NCBI RefSeq assembly: GCF_022234545.1
Contig: NZ_JAIEUI010000003.1
Span: forward strand, 1-64,000
Origin: Paenibacillus piscarius
GTDB taxonomy: Bacteria; Bacillota; Bacilli; Paenibacillales; Paenibacillaceae
Reading direction: 5' to 3'
DNA: 64,000 bases
The translations under genes were made by a program, and so were the position numbers. Within the stretch, counting starts at the first letter, position 1. Every line of letters begins with the position of its first letter. Below the pieces are notes generated by a model. It did no database searches. It was not told the DNA's origin and saw nothing but the letters and a program-made list of their open reading frames with translations. Below are positions 30,559 to 41,542 of this stretch, in pieces.

Positions 30559-31674
30559 ATGACTACGAACTCGACTTCTAAACACTATGCCCGCAAATGG
30601 GGTGCCGGAATACTTGCCGCAGGGCTGCTCCTTGGGGGAACGGGAATATTCCCTTCCGGAACTGAGGCTGCTTCGGCAGCCGCTAACACGAAGGTATCGA
30701 AACCATCGGCCTCACTGGTCGTGCTGAAGGTAAACGGCAAGATTACTTCACAGACAGGATTGTTCAAGGATGGCAAGGTGTGGGTTCCGGTAGCCTTCAT
30801 GCGTGATTCGCTGGGGATGCCGTTGTCCTATGACAAGGCGGAGAAGGCCTACTCGATTGGAACTGGCACTGCACAGACGAAGCTGACTACTACAGACTAT
30901 GGCATTACGATCAGCGTCAATAACTACTACATCGGCGAATATGAAGCCAAGCAATGGAACAACAAGCTGTTCGTTCCGGTGGATCTGCTGAATGATTATC
31001 TGGGCTATAAAAGCGACTGGAGCGCGGCCTCAGGTCGGCTGAACTTGATGAAGAAAGCGCAGAATGCTGTTGCGATCAAGACGGTCAGCTATGTGAAGGA
31101 TCATAAGGATGCGCCGATCCGGCTGGATTATCCGCAGGTCAGCGGACTGGCCAGTCCGGAAGCCGAGAAGGCTATCAATGACACGATCAAGCAGACGGTG
31201 ATGAAGTTCGCAGCCGATGCTGAGGATCAAATTACGAAGCGGGCAAAGGATGACCGGCCCTATGAGTTCGATGGCGGTTATGTAATCACCTATAATCAGG
31301 ATGGCGTGCTCAGTCTGATTACGAATCAATATGAATACACCGGCGGTGCCCATGGAATGACTTACCGCAATGCGTTCACCTTCTCGCTCAAAGACGGGAA
31401 GCGCCTGCTGCTCGGCGATTTGTTCGGGGCTAACCCGAATTACAAAAAGCAGCTGAATGCGAAGGTAGCCAAAGAGCTTAAGGCTAATGGAGGTTATCTG
31501 GGCGGGTTCAACGGACTGAATACCGAGAAGTACTTCTATTTGAAGGACGGCAAAGCAGTGCTCTTCTTCCAGCTGTACGACTACACCGCATATGCTGAAG
31601 GCTTCCCTGAGTTCACCTTCAGCTTCAAGGAACTGCTGCCGGATGGAAGCAGCCCGTTCGCGGCGCTGAAGTAA
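30559..31674 (+). CDS. Exported copper-amine-oxidase-stalk / DUF3298 protein
   Basis: A 371-residue exported protein. Order: signal peptide (1 to about 38, ending TEAASA), a copper amine oxidase N-terminal-like domain (about 55-155, VNGKITSQTGLFKDGKVWVPVAFMRDSLG), a DUF4163-like segment (about 160-245) and a DUF3298/RsiV-like C-terminal domain (about 250-371, YTGGAHGMTYRNAFTFSLKDGK). The stalk domain is common in Paenibacillus wall-associated proteins. RBS GAGAGGAG before the ATG; a TATAAT sequence sits about 70 bases upstream but lacks a good -35. Confidence 0.85.
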   Translation: MTTNSTSKHYARKWGAGILAAGLLLGGTGIFPSGTEAASAAANTKVSKPSASLVVLKVNGKITSQTGLFKDGKVWVPVAFMRDSLGMPLSYDKAEKAYSIGTGTAQTKLTTTDYGITISVNNYYIGEYEAKQWNNKLFVPVDLLNDYLGYKSDWSAASGRLNLMKKAQNAVAIKTVSYVKDHKDAPIRLDYPQVSGLASPEAEKAINDTIKQTVMKFAADAEDQITKRAKDDRPYEFDGGYVITYNQDGVLSLITNQYEYTGGAHGMTYRNAFTFSLKDGKRLLLGDLFGANPNYKKQLNAKVAKELKANGGYLGGFNGLNTEKYFYLKDGKAVLFFQLYDYTAYAEGFPEFTFSFKELLPDGSSPFAALK

Positions 31675-31689
31675 ATATTGGTACAGTAT

Positions 31690-31728
31690 ACCCTTGAGCT
31701 CCTATGACAGGAGCTCAAGGGTTGTTTG
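31690..31728 (+). terminator. Terminator after the DUF3298 gene
   Basis: Perfect 13-bp stem CCCTTGAGCTCCT/AGGAGCTCAAGGG followed by TTGTTTG. Confidence 0.8.
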
Positions 31729-31825
31729 CGTTAATGGACTAATCGGGCGGCCCTGCCGTTACCACTTCACCCGGCCTGTCATAAGCTAAAGAAGGCAAGC
31801 AGCTTATCACGCGGGAGGGAAGGAA

Positions 31826-32464
31826 ATGGTCTATCCATATACGGCGATTGGAGATTCATTGACCACCGGATTTGGAGCGCTGCCCGGGAACGGTTTCGTA
31901 CCTGTCTACCGCCGGATGGCGGAAGGCAGGCTGCGTTCCCCTGTTGCACCGGTGAATCTTGGGGTCAACGGTTTAACCACGGAGGGGCTGAAGCAGCGGC
32001 TGAGGTCTTCTGCCGCCTACCGCTCGGCATTGCAGGACGCGCAGATCATTACGTTGTCCATCGGCGGTAATGATCTCATTAGGGCCGCCAAGTCCGCCGG
32101 TCCAAGGCCGGGAGAATTCCAAAGGGCGCTGCAGAACGCCCTGCGGAACTGCAAACGGAATTTCAGCGATATTATGGGCACCTTGTCACACCTGAAGGCA
32201 GGCACCCGCAGCCCGTATATTCTGCGGATTGTCGGGCTGTATAATCCGTATCCGCAGGTGGATGAGGCAACGGAATGGGTACGGCAGTTCAACCGTTACG
32301 CGGCAGACTACAGCAGTTATAATGTGGGGTTTGCTTCCATCTATCATGAATTTGCCGGCAATGAGCGGGGGCTGCTGTTCCTGGATCATATTCATCCGAA
32401 CGGCAGGGGATACCGGGTGATCGCGGGCAAGCTGGATGCGCTTGGCTATCGCGGCTTGGGATAG
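31826..32464 (+). CDS. GDSL/SGNH-family hydrolase
   Basis: A 212-residue esterase-like protein with all SGNH blocks: catalytic Ser in IGDSLTTGFG (block I), Gly in LGVNGLTTEG (II), Asn in SIGGNDLI (III) and the Asp-x-x-His pair in LDHIHPNGRGY (V). No clear signal peptide. Likely a lipase or esterase of unknown substrate. GGAGGGAAGG precedes the ATG. Confidence 0.88.
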   Translation: MVYPYTAIGDSLTTGFGALPGNGFVPVYRRMAEGRLRSPVAPVNLGVNGLTTEGLKQRLRSSAAYRSALQDAQIITLSIGGNDLIRAAKSAGPRPGEFQRALQNALRNCKRNFSDIMGTLSHLKAGTRSPYILRIVGLYNPYPQVDEATEWVRQFNRYAADYSSYNVGFASIYHEFAGNERGLLFLDHIHPNGRGYRVIAGKLDALGYRGLG

Positions 32465-32502
32465 GCCGGTTTACAGCACCCGGCAAGGTTATATCCATAA
32501 GA

Positions 32503-32546
32503 AAGAGGCTGCTTCGGACCGTTAAGGTCTGGAGCAGCCTCTTGTT
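32503..32546. terminator. Bidirectional terminator between the GDSL gene and clpP
   Basis: Near-perfect arms AAGAGGCTGCTTC and GGAGCAGCCTCTT plus inner GGACC/GGTCT pairing, between convergent stops, with T/A runs on both sides. Confidence 0.85.
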
Positions 32547-32561
32547 TATCCCCGGGAGGTA

Positions 32562-33158
32562 TTACACGCCAGCAGGCAGTGTCTTCTCGATCACTTTATC
32601 GACGATACCGTATTCGGCAGCATCTGCAGCGCTCATGAAGTAGTCGCGGTCGGTATCCTTCTCGATCTTCTCCAGCGGCTGGCCGGTACGCTCGGACAGG
32701 ATCCGGTGCAGCTTCTCGCGCAGCTTGATGATGCGGCGGGCGCGGATTTCGATATCCGAAGCCTGGCCCTGGGCACCGCCCAGCGGCTGATGGATCATAA
32801 TCTCGCTGTTCGGAAGAGCAAAGCGCTTGCCCTTGGCGCCGGCGTTCAGCAGGAAGGCGCCCATAGAGGCAGCCATACCTACACAGATGGTGGATACATC
32901 CGGCTTAATATATTGCATTGTATCGAAAATCGCCATTCCCGCTGTGATGGAACCGCCAGGGCTGTTGATGTACAGGTGGATATCCTTCTCCGGGTCCTCG
33001 GCAGCCAGGAAGAGCATTTGTGCGATGATGGAATTGGCAACCACGTCATTAACCTCCGTTCCAAGGAAAATGATGCGGTCCTTCAGCAGGCGGGAATAGA
33101 TGTCATAAGCGCGCTCACCGCGGTTGCTCTGTTCTACGACCATAGGAATATAACTCAC
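32562..33158 (-). CDS. clpP: ATP-dependent Clp protease proteolytic subunit
   Basis: A 198-residue serine peptidase that forms the double-heptamer chamber of Clp proteases. Catalytic Ser98 ([10 protein letters not shown]) and His123 ([10 protein letters not shown]) are present, with the Asp near residue 172. The start codon is GTG at 33158 with AAGGAGG 8 bases upstream. A CtsR operator overlaps its promoter. Confidence 0.98.
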   Translation of the reverse strand: MSYIPMVVEQSNRGERAYDIYSRLLKDRIIFLGTEVNDVVANSIIAQMLFLAAEDPEKDIHLYINSPGGSITAGMAIFDTMQYIKPDVSTICVGMAASMGAFLLNAGAKGKRFALPNSEIMIHQPLGGAQGQASDIEIRARRIIKLREKLHRILSERTGQPLEKIEKDTDRDYFMSAADAAEYGIVDKVIEKTLPAGV

Positions 33159-33223
33159 GTGGAAAACCTCCTTAAAATGGGTGCTTCGGATGTGTTCATT
33201 TTTACTGTTACCGTATTAACCAC

Positions 33224-33263
33224 ATGATAAACAAATTCAAACAAAAAGTCAAAGAAAGTCAAA
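33224..33263 (-). promoter_or_regulatory. clpP promoter with CtsR operator
   Basis: On the reverse strand TTTGAC (complement of 33248-33253) and TATCAT (complement of 33224-33229) are 18 bases apart. The forward-strand sequence AGTCAAAGAAAGTCAAA (33247-33263) matches the CtsR heptad repeat RGTCAAANANRGTCAAA at every position and overlaps the -35 box, so heat-shock repressor CtsR very likely controls clpP. Confidence 0.88.
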
Positions 33264-33272
33264 CTTAGTTTC

Positions 33273-33300
33273 AAAAAAAAGAGCCCGCAAGCGGCTCTGT
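33273..33300 (-). terminator. Terminator of tRNA-Arg
   Basis: Read on the reverse strand: AGAGCCGC/GCGGGCTCT hairpin with a loop of about four bases, followed by eight T residues; about 50 bases downstream of the tRNA. Confidence 0.88.
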
Positions 33301-33350
33301 TGGTTAATATATGGTATGGTTTGCTAAAACATGCATAAAAAAGAAAAAAG

Positions 33351-33425
33351 TGGCGCGCCCGCCAAGAATCGAACTTGGATCTCAGGCTTCGGAGGCCTAC
33401 GTCATATCCATTGGACCACGGGCGC
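33351..33425 (-). tRNA. tRNA-Arg (CCG)
   Basis: Complete cloverleaf on the reverse strand: acceptor GCGCCCG/CGGGCGC, anticodon loop CTCCGAA with anticodon CCG, T-loop TTCGATT, discriminator G and an encoded CCA end. Confidence 0.96.
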
Positions 33426-33612
33426 AACAGAAGTTATTATAATATACTTATCAGATAAAAGCAATGTGTAATCTCTGGTTCAGTAAAAAATAGTTCTGAT
33501 GCCCCTTAACAGGGCTGCAGGAGATGTTATCCCCGCGTGCTTATGAATGGACAAGCCTGCGGAGAACGATGCATAAGATGAAAGCGCCCGGAGAATTATA
33601 GTCTCGGAACAC

Positions 33613-33683
33613 TTGCACTCTGCGTCTGTTTTGGGTAGAATATGGGTGGGACTTAAAAAGTTAACCCGGGACATTTTGAGACC
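33613..33683 (+). promoter_or_regulatory. cggR operon promoter with CggR operator
   Basis: In the 302-base gap before cggR. Promoter TTGCAC (33613) - 17 bases - TAGAAT (33636). Directly downstream lie two half-sites, TGGGAC at 33647 and CGGGAC at 33667, exactly 20 bases apart, followed by GAGACC. The spacing and GGGAC cores match the tandem CggR operator of B. subtilis, so transcription is probably blocked by CggR unless fructose-1,6-bisphosphate is high. The rest of the gap (33426-33612) shows nothing recognisable. Confidence 0.78.
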
Positions 33684-33727
33684 ACGAACAAGGGATAAGA
33701 GAAAGACGAAGTTGCAGGAGTGAAAGC

Positions 33728-34780
33728 ATGCGTAATTTAATGGAAATCCAAAAGCAGCTTCTGCCTGATCTCATGGACACCCTTAAGAGACGGTACACGA
33801 TTCTACATCAGATCATGCTGTCCGATATTATCGGGCGCAGGACGTTAGCCGCATCGCTTGATATGACTGAGCGGGTACTGCGAGCCGAGACGGATCTTCT
33901 GAAATCGCAAGGGCTCATTGAGATCGAGAGCGTCGGTATGCGCATCAGCGATGCCGGACGCAGACTGCTTGACCTGCTGGAGCCGGTCGCCAAGAGCCTC
34001 TTCGGCCTGGATGATCTGGAGGAGAAAATTCGTATCAAGTACGGTCTTACCAAAGTGGTTGTAGTGCCTGGTGATTGTGAGACCTCGCTGTTCACCAAGC
34101 GTGAACTGGGGCGTGCAGGCTCTAAGGCTTTGCTGAGTGTGCTGCGCAGCGACGACACGGTCGCCGTTACCGGCGGTTCCACCCTGGCCGAGATGGCTGA
34201 TCAGCTGACTCCGCCGTTATCCCCTTCCTATAAGAACGTCTGGGTCGTCCCTGCGCGCGGTGGGCTCGGGGAGAGCATGGAGATACAGGCGAATACCATT
34301 GCCTCAACGATGGCCAAGCGAATCGGTGCGAATTACCGGCTGCTGCATGTGCCGGATCTGCTAAGTAATGAAGCGTATCAATCGCTTGCCATGGACTCCA
34401 ACATTGGAGAGATTGTACAGACGATACGCGGATCGCGTATTATTGTACATGGGATTGGCGATGCCATCGAAATGACTCACCGCCGCAAGCTTGACGCAGC
34501 TACTGTCTCGGAGATTCAGGGCGAAGGGGCTATTGCCGAATCGTTCGGTTATTATTTTGACGAGAACGGCCAAGTGGTTCACACCATGCTGACCATGGGA
34601 CTGCGTCTGGAAGATATCATGCGGACAGAGGTTGTTATCGGGATTGCCGGGGGCAAGCGGAAGGCGAAGGCCATTCATGCTATGCTGAAGTTCGGGCAGG
34701 AGGATATTCTCGTCACTGACGAAGCGGCTGCTGTCGAAATCGGCAAAGAAATCGACAAAGATTCGCAAAAGGCCCTATAG
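33728..34780 (+). CDS. cggR: Central glycolytic genes regulator CggR
   Basis: A 350-residue SorC/DeoR-type repressor with an N-terminal winged helix (LAASLDMTERVLRAETDLLKSQGLI) and a sugar-phosphate-binding C-terminal domain (VAVTGGSTLAEMAD, VVPARGGLGES). In Bacillus it represses the gapA operon and is released by fructose-1,6-bisphosphate. First gene of the glycolytic operon and preceded by its own operator, giving autoregulation. Confidence 0.95.
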   Translation: MRNLMEIQKQLLPDLMDTLKRRYTILHQIMLSDIIGRRTLAASLDMTERVLRAETDLLKSQGLIEIESVGMRISDAGRRLLDLLEPVAKSLFGLDDLEEKIRIKYGLTKVVVVPGDCETSLFTKRELGRAGSKALLSVLRSDDTVAVTGGSTLAEMADQLTPPLSPSYKNVWVVPARGGLGESMEIQANTIASTMAKRIGANYRLLHVPDLLSNEAYQSLAMDSNIGEIVQTIRGSRIIVHGIGDAIEMTHRRKLDAATVSEIQGEGAIAESFGYYFDENGQVVHTMLTMGLRLEDIMRTEVVIGIAGGKRKAKAIHAMLKFGQEDILVTDEAAAVEIGKEIDKDSQKAL

Positions 34781-34896
34781 ATTCCATTTAATGGGGAGCG
34801 CGAAGCGGTATTATGCATTATACTTAACCTTGTTGTCTTGACTAGCCTTACGGCCTGTCTTGAATAAATAAAACGAAATCTAGGAGGAACTATTCA

Positions 34897-35907
34897 ATGA
34901 GTGTAAAAGTGGGAATTAACGGTTTTGGACGTATTGGACGCCTTGCATTCCGCCGTATTCAAAATGTAGAAGGTATCGAAGTGGTAGCGATCAACGACCT
35001 GACTGACGCTAAGATGCTTGCTCATTTGCTTAAATATGATACAACTCAAGGTAAATTCCAGGGAGACGTTGAAGTACATGACGGATTCTTCAAAGTAAAC
35101 GGTAAAGATGTTAAGGTTCTGGCGAACCGCAACCCTGAAGAACTTCCTTGGGGAGAGCTCGGCGTTGACATCGTTCTGGAATGCACAGGCTTCTTCACAA
35201 CGAAAGAAGCTGCTGAGAAGCACCTGAAAGGCGGAGCTAAGAAAGTAGTAATCTCTGCTCCTGCTACAGGCGACATGAAGACTGTTGTATACAACGTTAA
35301 CGATGACATCCTGGACGGTTCCGAAACTGTAATCTCCGGTGCATCTTGCACAACGAACTGCCTGGCTCCAATGGCCAAGGTTCTGAACGACAAGTTCGGT
35401 ATCGTAGAAGGCCTGATGACTACAATCCACGCTTACACTGGCGACCAGAACACACTGGATGCTCCACACGCCAAAGGCGACTTCAGACGCGCCCGCGCTG
35501 CTGCTGAGAACATCATCCCTAACACTACCGGTGCTGCCAAAGCGATCGGTCTGGTTATTCCAGAGCTGAAAGGCAAGCTGGACGGCGCAGCACAACGTGT
35601 GCCTGTAGCTACTGGCTCCCTGACTGAGCTGGTTACTGTTCTGGACAAGAACGTAACGGTTGAAGAAATCAATGCAGCTATGAAGGAAGCTTCCGATCCT
35701 GAAACTTATGGCTACACTGAAGACGAAATCGTATCTTCCGACATCAAGGGTATGACTTTCGGTTCCCTGTTCGATGCTACTCAGACTAAGGTTCTGACTG
35801 TTGGCGACAAGCAGCTGGTTAAGACTGTTGCCTGGTACGACAACGAAATGTCCTACACTGCACAGCTCGTCCGCACTTTGGAGAAGTTCGCTAAGCTCGC
35901 TAAGTAA
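34897..35907 (+). CDS. gapA: Glyceraldehyde-3-phosphate dehydrogenase (glycolytic)
   Basis: A 336-residue NAD-dependent enzyme: Rossmann motif [10 protein letters not shown] near the N-terminus, catalytic Cys151 in [13 protein letters not shown]-terminal [15 protein letters not shown]. Codon use is strongly biased, as in highly expressed genes. TAGGAGG lies upstream of the ATG. It is followed by a hairpin that probably terminates part of the transcripts before pgk. Confidence 0.98.
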   Translation: MSVKVGINGFGRIGRLAFRRIQNVEGIEVVAINDLTDAKMLAHLLKYDTTQGKFQGDVEVHDGFFKVNGKDVKVLANRNPEELPWGELGVDIVLECTGFFTTKEAAEKHLKGGAKKVVISAPATGDMKTVVYNVNDDILDGSETVISGASCTTNCLAPMAKVLNDKFGIVEGLMTTIHAYTGDQNTLDAPHAKGDFRRARAAAENIIPNTTGAAKAIGLVIPELKGKLDGAAQRVPVATGSLTELVTVLDKNVTVEEINAAMKEASDPETYGYTEDEIVSSDIKGMTFGSLFDATQTKVLTVGDKQLVKTVAWYDNEMSYTAQLVRTLEKFAKLAK

Positions 35908-35933
35908 GACCGATTTCATATAAGCGGTACAAT

Positions 35934-35970
35934 AGAGCGGAAACAAGGAAAGTCTGTTTCCGCTCTTTCT
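35934..35970 (+). terminator. Intra-operon terminator between gapA and pgk
   Basis: Perfect 12-bp stem AGAGCGGAAACA/TGTTTCCGCTCT with a 9-base loop, then TTTCT. The short T-run suggests partial read-through. Confidence 0.75.
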
Positions 35971-36024
35971 AAATGAAATGGCTTCGTGAAGCAACCAATT
36001 CTGGGTGTGGAGGAAATAATAATC

Positions 36025-37206
36025 ATGAACAAAAAAAGTGTCCGTGATGTAGAAGTGAAAGGCAAGCGCGTATTCGTGCGTGTAGATTTCAACGTGCCTG
36101 TGGAAGACGGTAAAATCACTGATGATACCCGTATCCGCGAAACCCTTCCAACAATTAAATACCTGATCGAGAACGGTGCTAAGGTCATTCTGGCCAGCCA
36201 CATGGGCCGTCCTAAAGGTGAATTCGTCGATTCCATGCGTCTGACCACTGCGGCAGAGCGTCTGTCCGAGCTGCTCGGCAAACCGGTAGCTAAGGCTGAT
36301 GAAGCTGTTGGCGATGCCGTGAAAGCGAAGATCGCTGAACTGAACGAAGGCGATGTGCTGGTGCTTGAGAATGTCCGTTTCTATAAAGGCGAAGAGAAGA
36401 ACGACCCTGAACTGGCGAAGCAGTTCGCAGAACTGGCTGACCTGTTCGTGAACGATGCCTTCGGCGCGGCACACCGTGCGCATGCATCAACAGAAGGTAT
36501 CGCTCACTTCCTGCCGGCTGTATCCGGTCTTCTGATGGAGAAGGAATTGTCCGTTCTGGGTAAAGCTCTGTCGAATCCTGAACGTCCGTTCACGGCTATT
36601 ATCGGCGGCTCCAAGGTGAAAGACAAAATTGACGTTATCGACAACCTGCTGAACCTGGCGGACAACGTACTGATTGGCGGCGGCCTCTCTTACACGTTCA
36701 CCAAGGCTCAAGGTTACGAAATCGGCAAATCCCTGGTAGACAACGACAAGATCGATGTAGCGCTTGGCTTCATTGAGAAGGCCAAGAAGCTGGGCAAGAA
36801 CTTCCTGCTTCCGGTTGACGTTGTAGTCGCTGATAAGTTCGGTGCGGATGCCAACACTAAGATTGTAGACGCCACCGACATTCCTGCTGACTGGGAAGGT
36901 CTTGACATCGGGCCTAAGACCCGTGAAATGTATGCCGATATTATCAAAAACTCCAAGCTGGTCGTATGGAACGGACCGATGGGCGTATTTGAAATTGATA
37001 TCTTCGCTGAAGGTACCAAGGCTGTAGCTCAGGCTTGTGCTACTACCGAAGGCTATACTGTAATCGGCGGCGGGGATTCCGCTGCGGCTGCAGAGAAATT
37101 CCACCTCGCAGACCAGATGGATCACATCTCCACCGGCGGCGGCGCATCACTCGAGTTCATGGAAGGCAAGGCGCTTCCAGGTGTAGAAGCACTGAACGAC
37201 AAGTAA
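36025..37206 (+). CDS. pgk: Phosphoglycerate kinase
   Basis: A 393-residue two-domain kinase transferring phosphate from 1,3-bisphosphoglycerate to ADP. N-terminal signature [10 protein letters not shown], later [11 protein letters not shown] and C-terminal [12 protein letters not shown]. The ATG at 36025 matches the family N-terminus ([21 protein letters not shown]), with TGGAGG 11 bases upstream; an earlier GTG in frame is rejected. Confidence 0.98.
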   Translation: MNKKSVRDVEVKGKRVFVRVDFNVPVEDGKITDDTRIRETLPTIKYLIENGAKVILASHMGRPKGEFVDSMRLTTAAERLSELLGKPVAKADEAVGDAVKAKIAELNEGDVLVLENVRFYKGEEKNDPELAKQFAELADLFVNDAFGAAHRAHASTEGIAHFLPAVSGLLMEKELSVLGKALSNPERPFTAIIGGSKVKDKIDVIDNLLNLADNVLIGGGLSYTFTKAQGYEIGKSLVDNDKIDVALGFIEKAKKLGKNFLLPVDVVVADKFGADANTKIVDATDIPADWEGLDIGPKTREMYADIIKNSKLVVWNGPMGVFEIDIFAEGTKAVAQACATTEGYTVIGGGDSAAAAEKFHLADQMDHISTGGGASLEFMEGKALPGVEALNDK

Positions 37207-37988
<782 letters not shown>

Positions 37989-37989
<1 letters not shown>

Positions 37990-39533
37990 TGTCAGCACCA
38001 AAACCTGTAGCTCTAATCATTATGGACGGGTTCGGACTGCGCAATACGGATGAAGGCAACGCGGTTGCCCAGGCCAACAAGCCGAACTACGACCGTTACC
38101 TGAAGCAATATCCGAACACTACACTTACCGCCTGCGGCGAAGCTGTAGGTCTGCCGGAAGGCCAGATGGGTAACTCGGAGGTAGGGCATCTTAACATCGG
38201 TGCCGGCCGGATTGTCTATCAGGATCTGACCCGTATCGACAAGTCGATCCGTGACGGTGAATTCTTCGAGAACGAGACGCTGGTAGCTGCGGTAAGAAGC
38301 GCGAAGTCAGCAGGCAAGAAGCTTCACCTCTATGCCCTGGTATCGGACGGCGGCGTACACAGCCATATCAACCACTTGTTCGCGATGCTGGATCTGGCTA
38401 AGAAGGAAGATCTGCATGAAGTCTATATCCACGCCTTCATGGATGGCCGTGATGTACCACCTGACAGCGGACAGAAGTTCATTCAGGATCTGGTTGCCAA
38501 GATTGAAGAGGTTGGCGTAGGAACAATTGCTACGGTATCAGGGCGTTACTTCGCTATGGACCGTGACAAACGCTGGGATCGTGTAGAGAAAGCTTACCGT
38601 GCGATGGTATATGGCGAGGGCCCTAAATATACCGACGCGCTGCAGGCGATCACTGCTTCTTACCAGAACTCTGTGTATGATGAATTCGTGGAGCCGAGCG
38701 TGATTGTGGACAGCCAGAACAACCCGGTAGCGGCAGTGGAGAGCGGAGACTCTGTAGTGTTCCTTAACTTCCGTCCTGACCGTGCGATTCAGCTGTCCCA
38801 AGTATTCACGAACTCCGATTTCCGCGGCTTCGACCGGGGTCCCAAGTTCCCGCAGAATCTGCATTTCGTCTGTCTGACTACCTTCAGCGAGACGGTTCAG
38901 GGCTACGTGGCTTATTCCCCGAAGAATCTGGACAATACTCTCGGTGAAGTGCTGGTTCAGCACAACAAGAAGCAGCTGCGCATTGCGGAGACTGAGAAGT
39001 ACCCGCATGTGACCTTCTTCTTCAGCGGCGGACGCGATGAAGAGCTTCCGGGTGAGACCCGCATTCTGATTAACTCGCCGAAGGTGGCAACCTATGATAT
39101 GAAGCCGGAGATGAGCGCTTACGAAGTGGCGGCGGCCTGCGTAGCGGAGATCGAGGCGGATAGACAGGATGCCATTATTCTGAACTTTGCCAATCCCGAT
39201 ATGGTGGGACACTCCGGTATGCTGGAGCCTACCATCAAGGCGGTAGAAGTGACTGATGAATGCGTAGGGAAGGTTGTAGATGCTGTAGTGGCTAAGGGCG
39301 GCGTTGCGATTATCATTGCCGACCATGGTAATGCCGATATGGTCTTCGATGAAGAAGGCCGTCCGTTCACAGCCCACACCACCAACCCGGTTCCTTTCAT
39401 TATTACCACTGAAGATGTTGTGTTGCGCGAATCCGGTATTCTTGCCGATGTGGCGCCGACCATTCTGGATCTGATGGGCATTCCGCAGCCAGCGGAAATG
39501 ACCGGCCAATCCATGATTGCCAGCCGCAAGTAA
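37989..39533 (+). CDS. gpmI: 2,3-bisphosphoglycerate-independent phosphoglycerate mutase
   Basis: A 514-residue alkaline-phosphatase-fold enzyme needing Mn2+: N-terminal metal motif [10 protein letters not shown], the phosphoserine region [14 protein letters not shown] and late metal motifs [10 protein letters not shown] and [10 protein letters not shown]. Translationally coupled to tpiA. Confidence 0.97.
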
Positions 39534-40883
<1,350 letters not shown>

Positions 40884-40904
40884 TTTCTTTTGAAGATAAT
40901 ACTG

Positions 40905-40934
40905 AGCCTGCCGGTTTCCGGCAGGTTCTTTTTA
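40905..40934 (+). terminator. Terminator of the glycolytic operon
   Basis: Perfect CCTGCCGG/CCGGCAGG stem with a TTT loop and following T-rich tail. Confidence 0.92.
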
Positions 40935-41078
40935 ATTTTCATTGAAGGGATAAGGCTGGAATGCAGTCTGAAAGGTTGTATTCATTCTGTGGCTATGTTA
41001 AAATAAAAATGCTGTTTATGATACGTGAATACTAATTTAGCATAGATAGTGATGCTTGGACGTAGGAGGTGGAAGTGA

Positions 41079-41312
41079 ATGGATATCTTTTTGAAAGTGG
41101 TGCTTCTGATTTTTGCCGTAGGTCTGATTGCGGTCGTTCTTCTGCAAAAAGGGAAAAGTGCCGGTCTATCTGGTGCCATCTCCGGCGGTGCTGAGCATCT
41201 CTTCGGTAAAACGAAAGCGCGCGGTATGGAGCTTGTCCTCCAGCGTGTAACGGTTGGTTTGGCAGCCGGTTTCTTCATCATGTCGATTGTTGTAGCCATC
41301 GTGGTTGAATAA
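41079..41312 (+). CDS. secG: Preprotein translocase subunit SecG
   Basis: A 77-residue protein with two membrane spans (about 3-23 and 54-75) separated by the conserved loop [22 protein letters not shown]. It is the accessory subunit of SecYEG. TAGGAGGTGG lies upstream. secG-rnr-smpB-ssrA order matches Bacillus. Confidence 0.95.
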   Translation: MDIFLKVVLLIFAVGLIAVVLLQKGKSAGLSGAISGGAEHLFGKTKARGMELVLQRVTVGLAAGFFIMSIVVAIVVE

Positions 41313-41325
41313 TAGAACTACAGTT

Positions 41326-41369
41326 AGCCTTCGCTCTGTTCTGAATAGAATGAGTGGAGGCTTTTTTGC
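41326..41369 (+). terminator. Terminator after secG
   Basis: Stem AGCCTTCGCTC/GAGTGGAGGCT with G-U pairs, followed by six T residues. Confidence 0.85.
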
Positions 41370-41542
41370 ATGCAGAATTAACATTGGGAACATCCTAACA
41401 GGGATGCCCGGGATTGATTTCGTGTATACTAGGGTATGAAGTAGTAAAGGTAAATTTTACTTGGATATATGGGATGTGCAGTCGGACAAGACATACATAT
41501 ATGCCAGTGGCTTAAATGCTGCGGAGGGCTGAGGTGACGAAC

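Noticed and set aside
33155..33427. Reverse-strand ORF across tRNA-Arg
   Set aside because: It reads through a tRNA and its terminator; no ribosome site.
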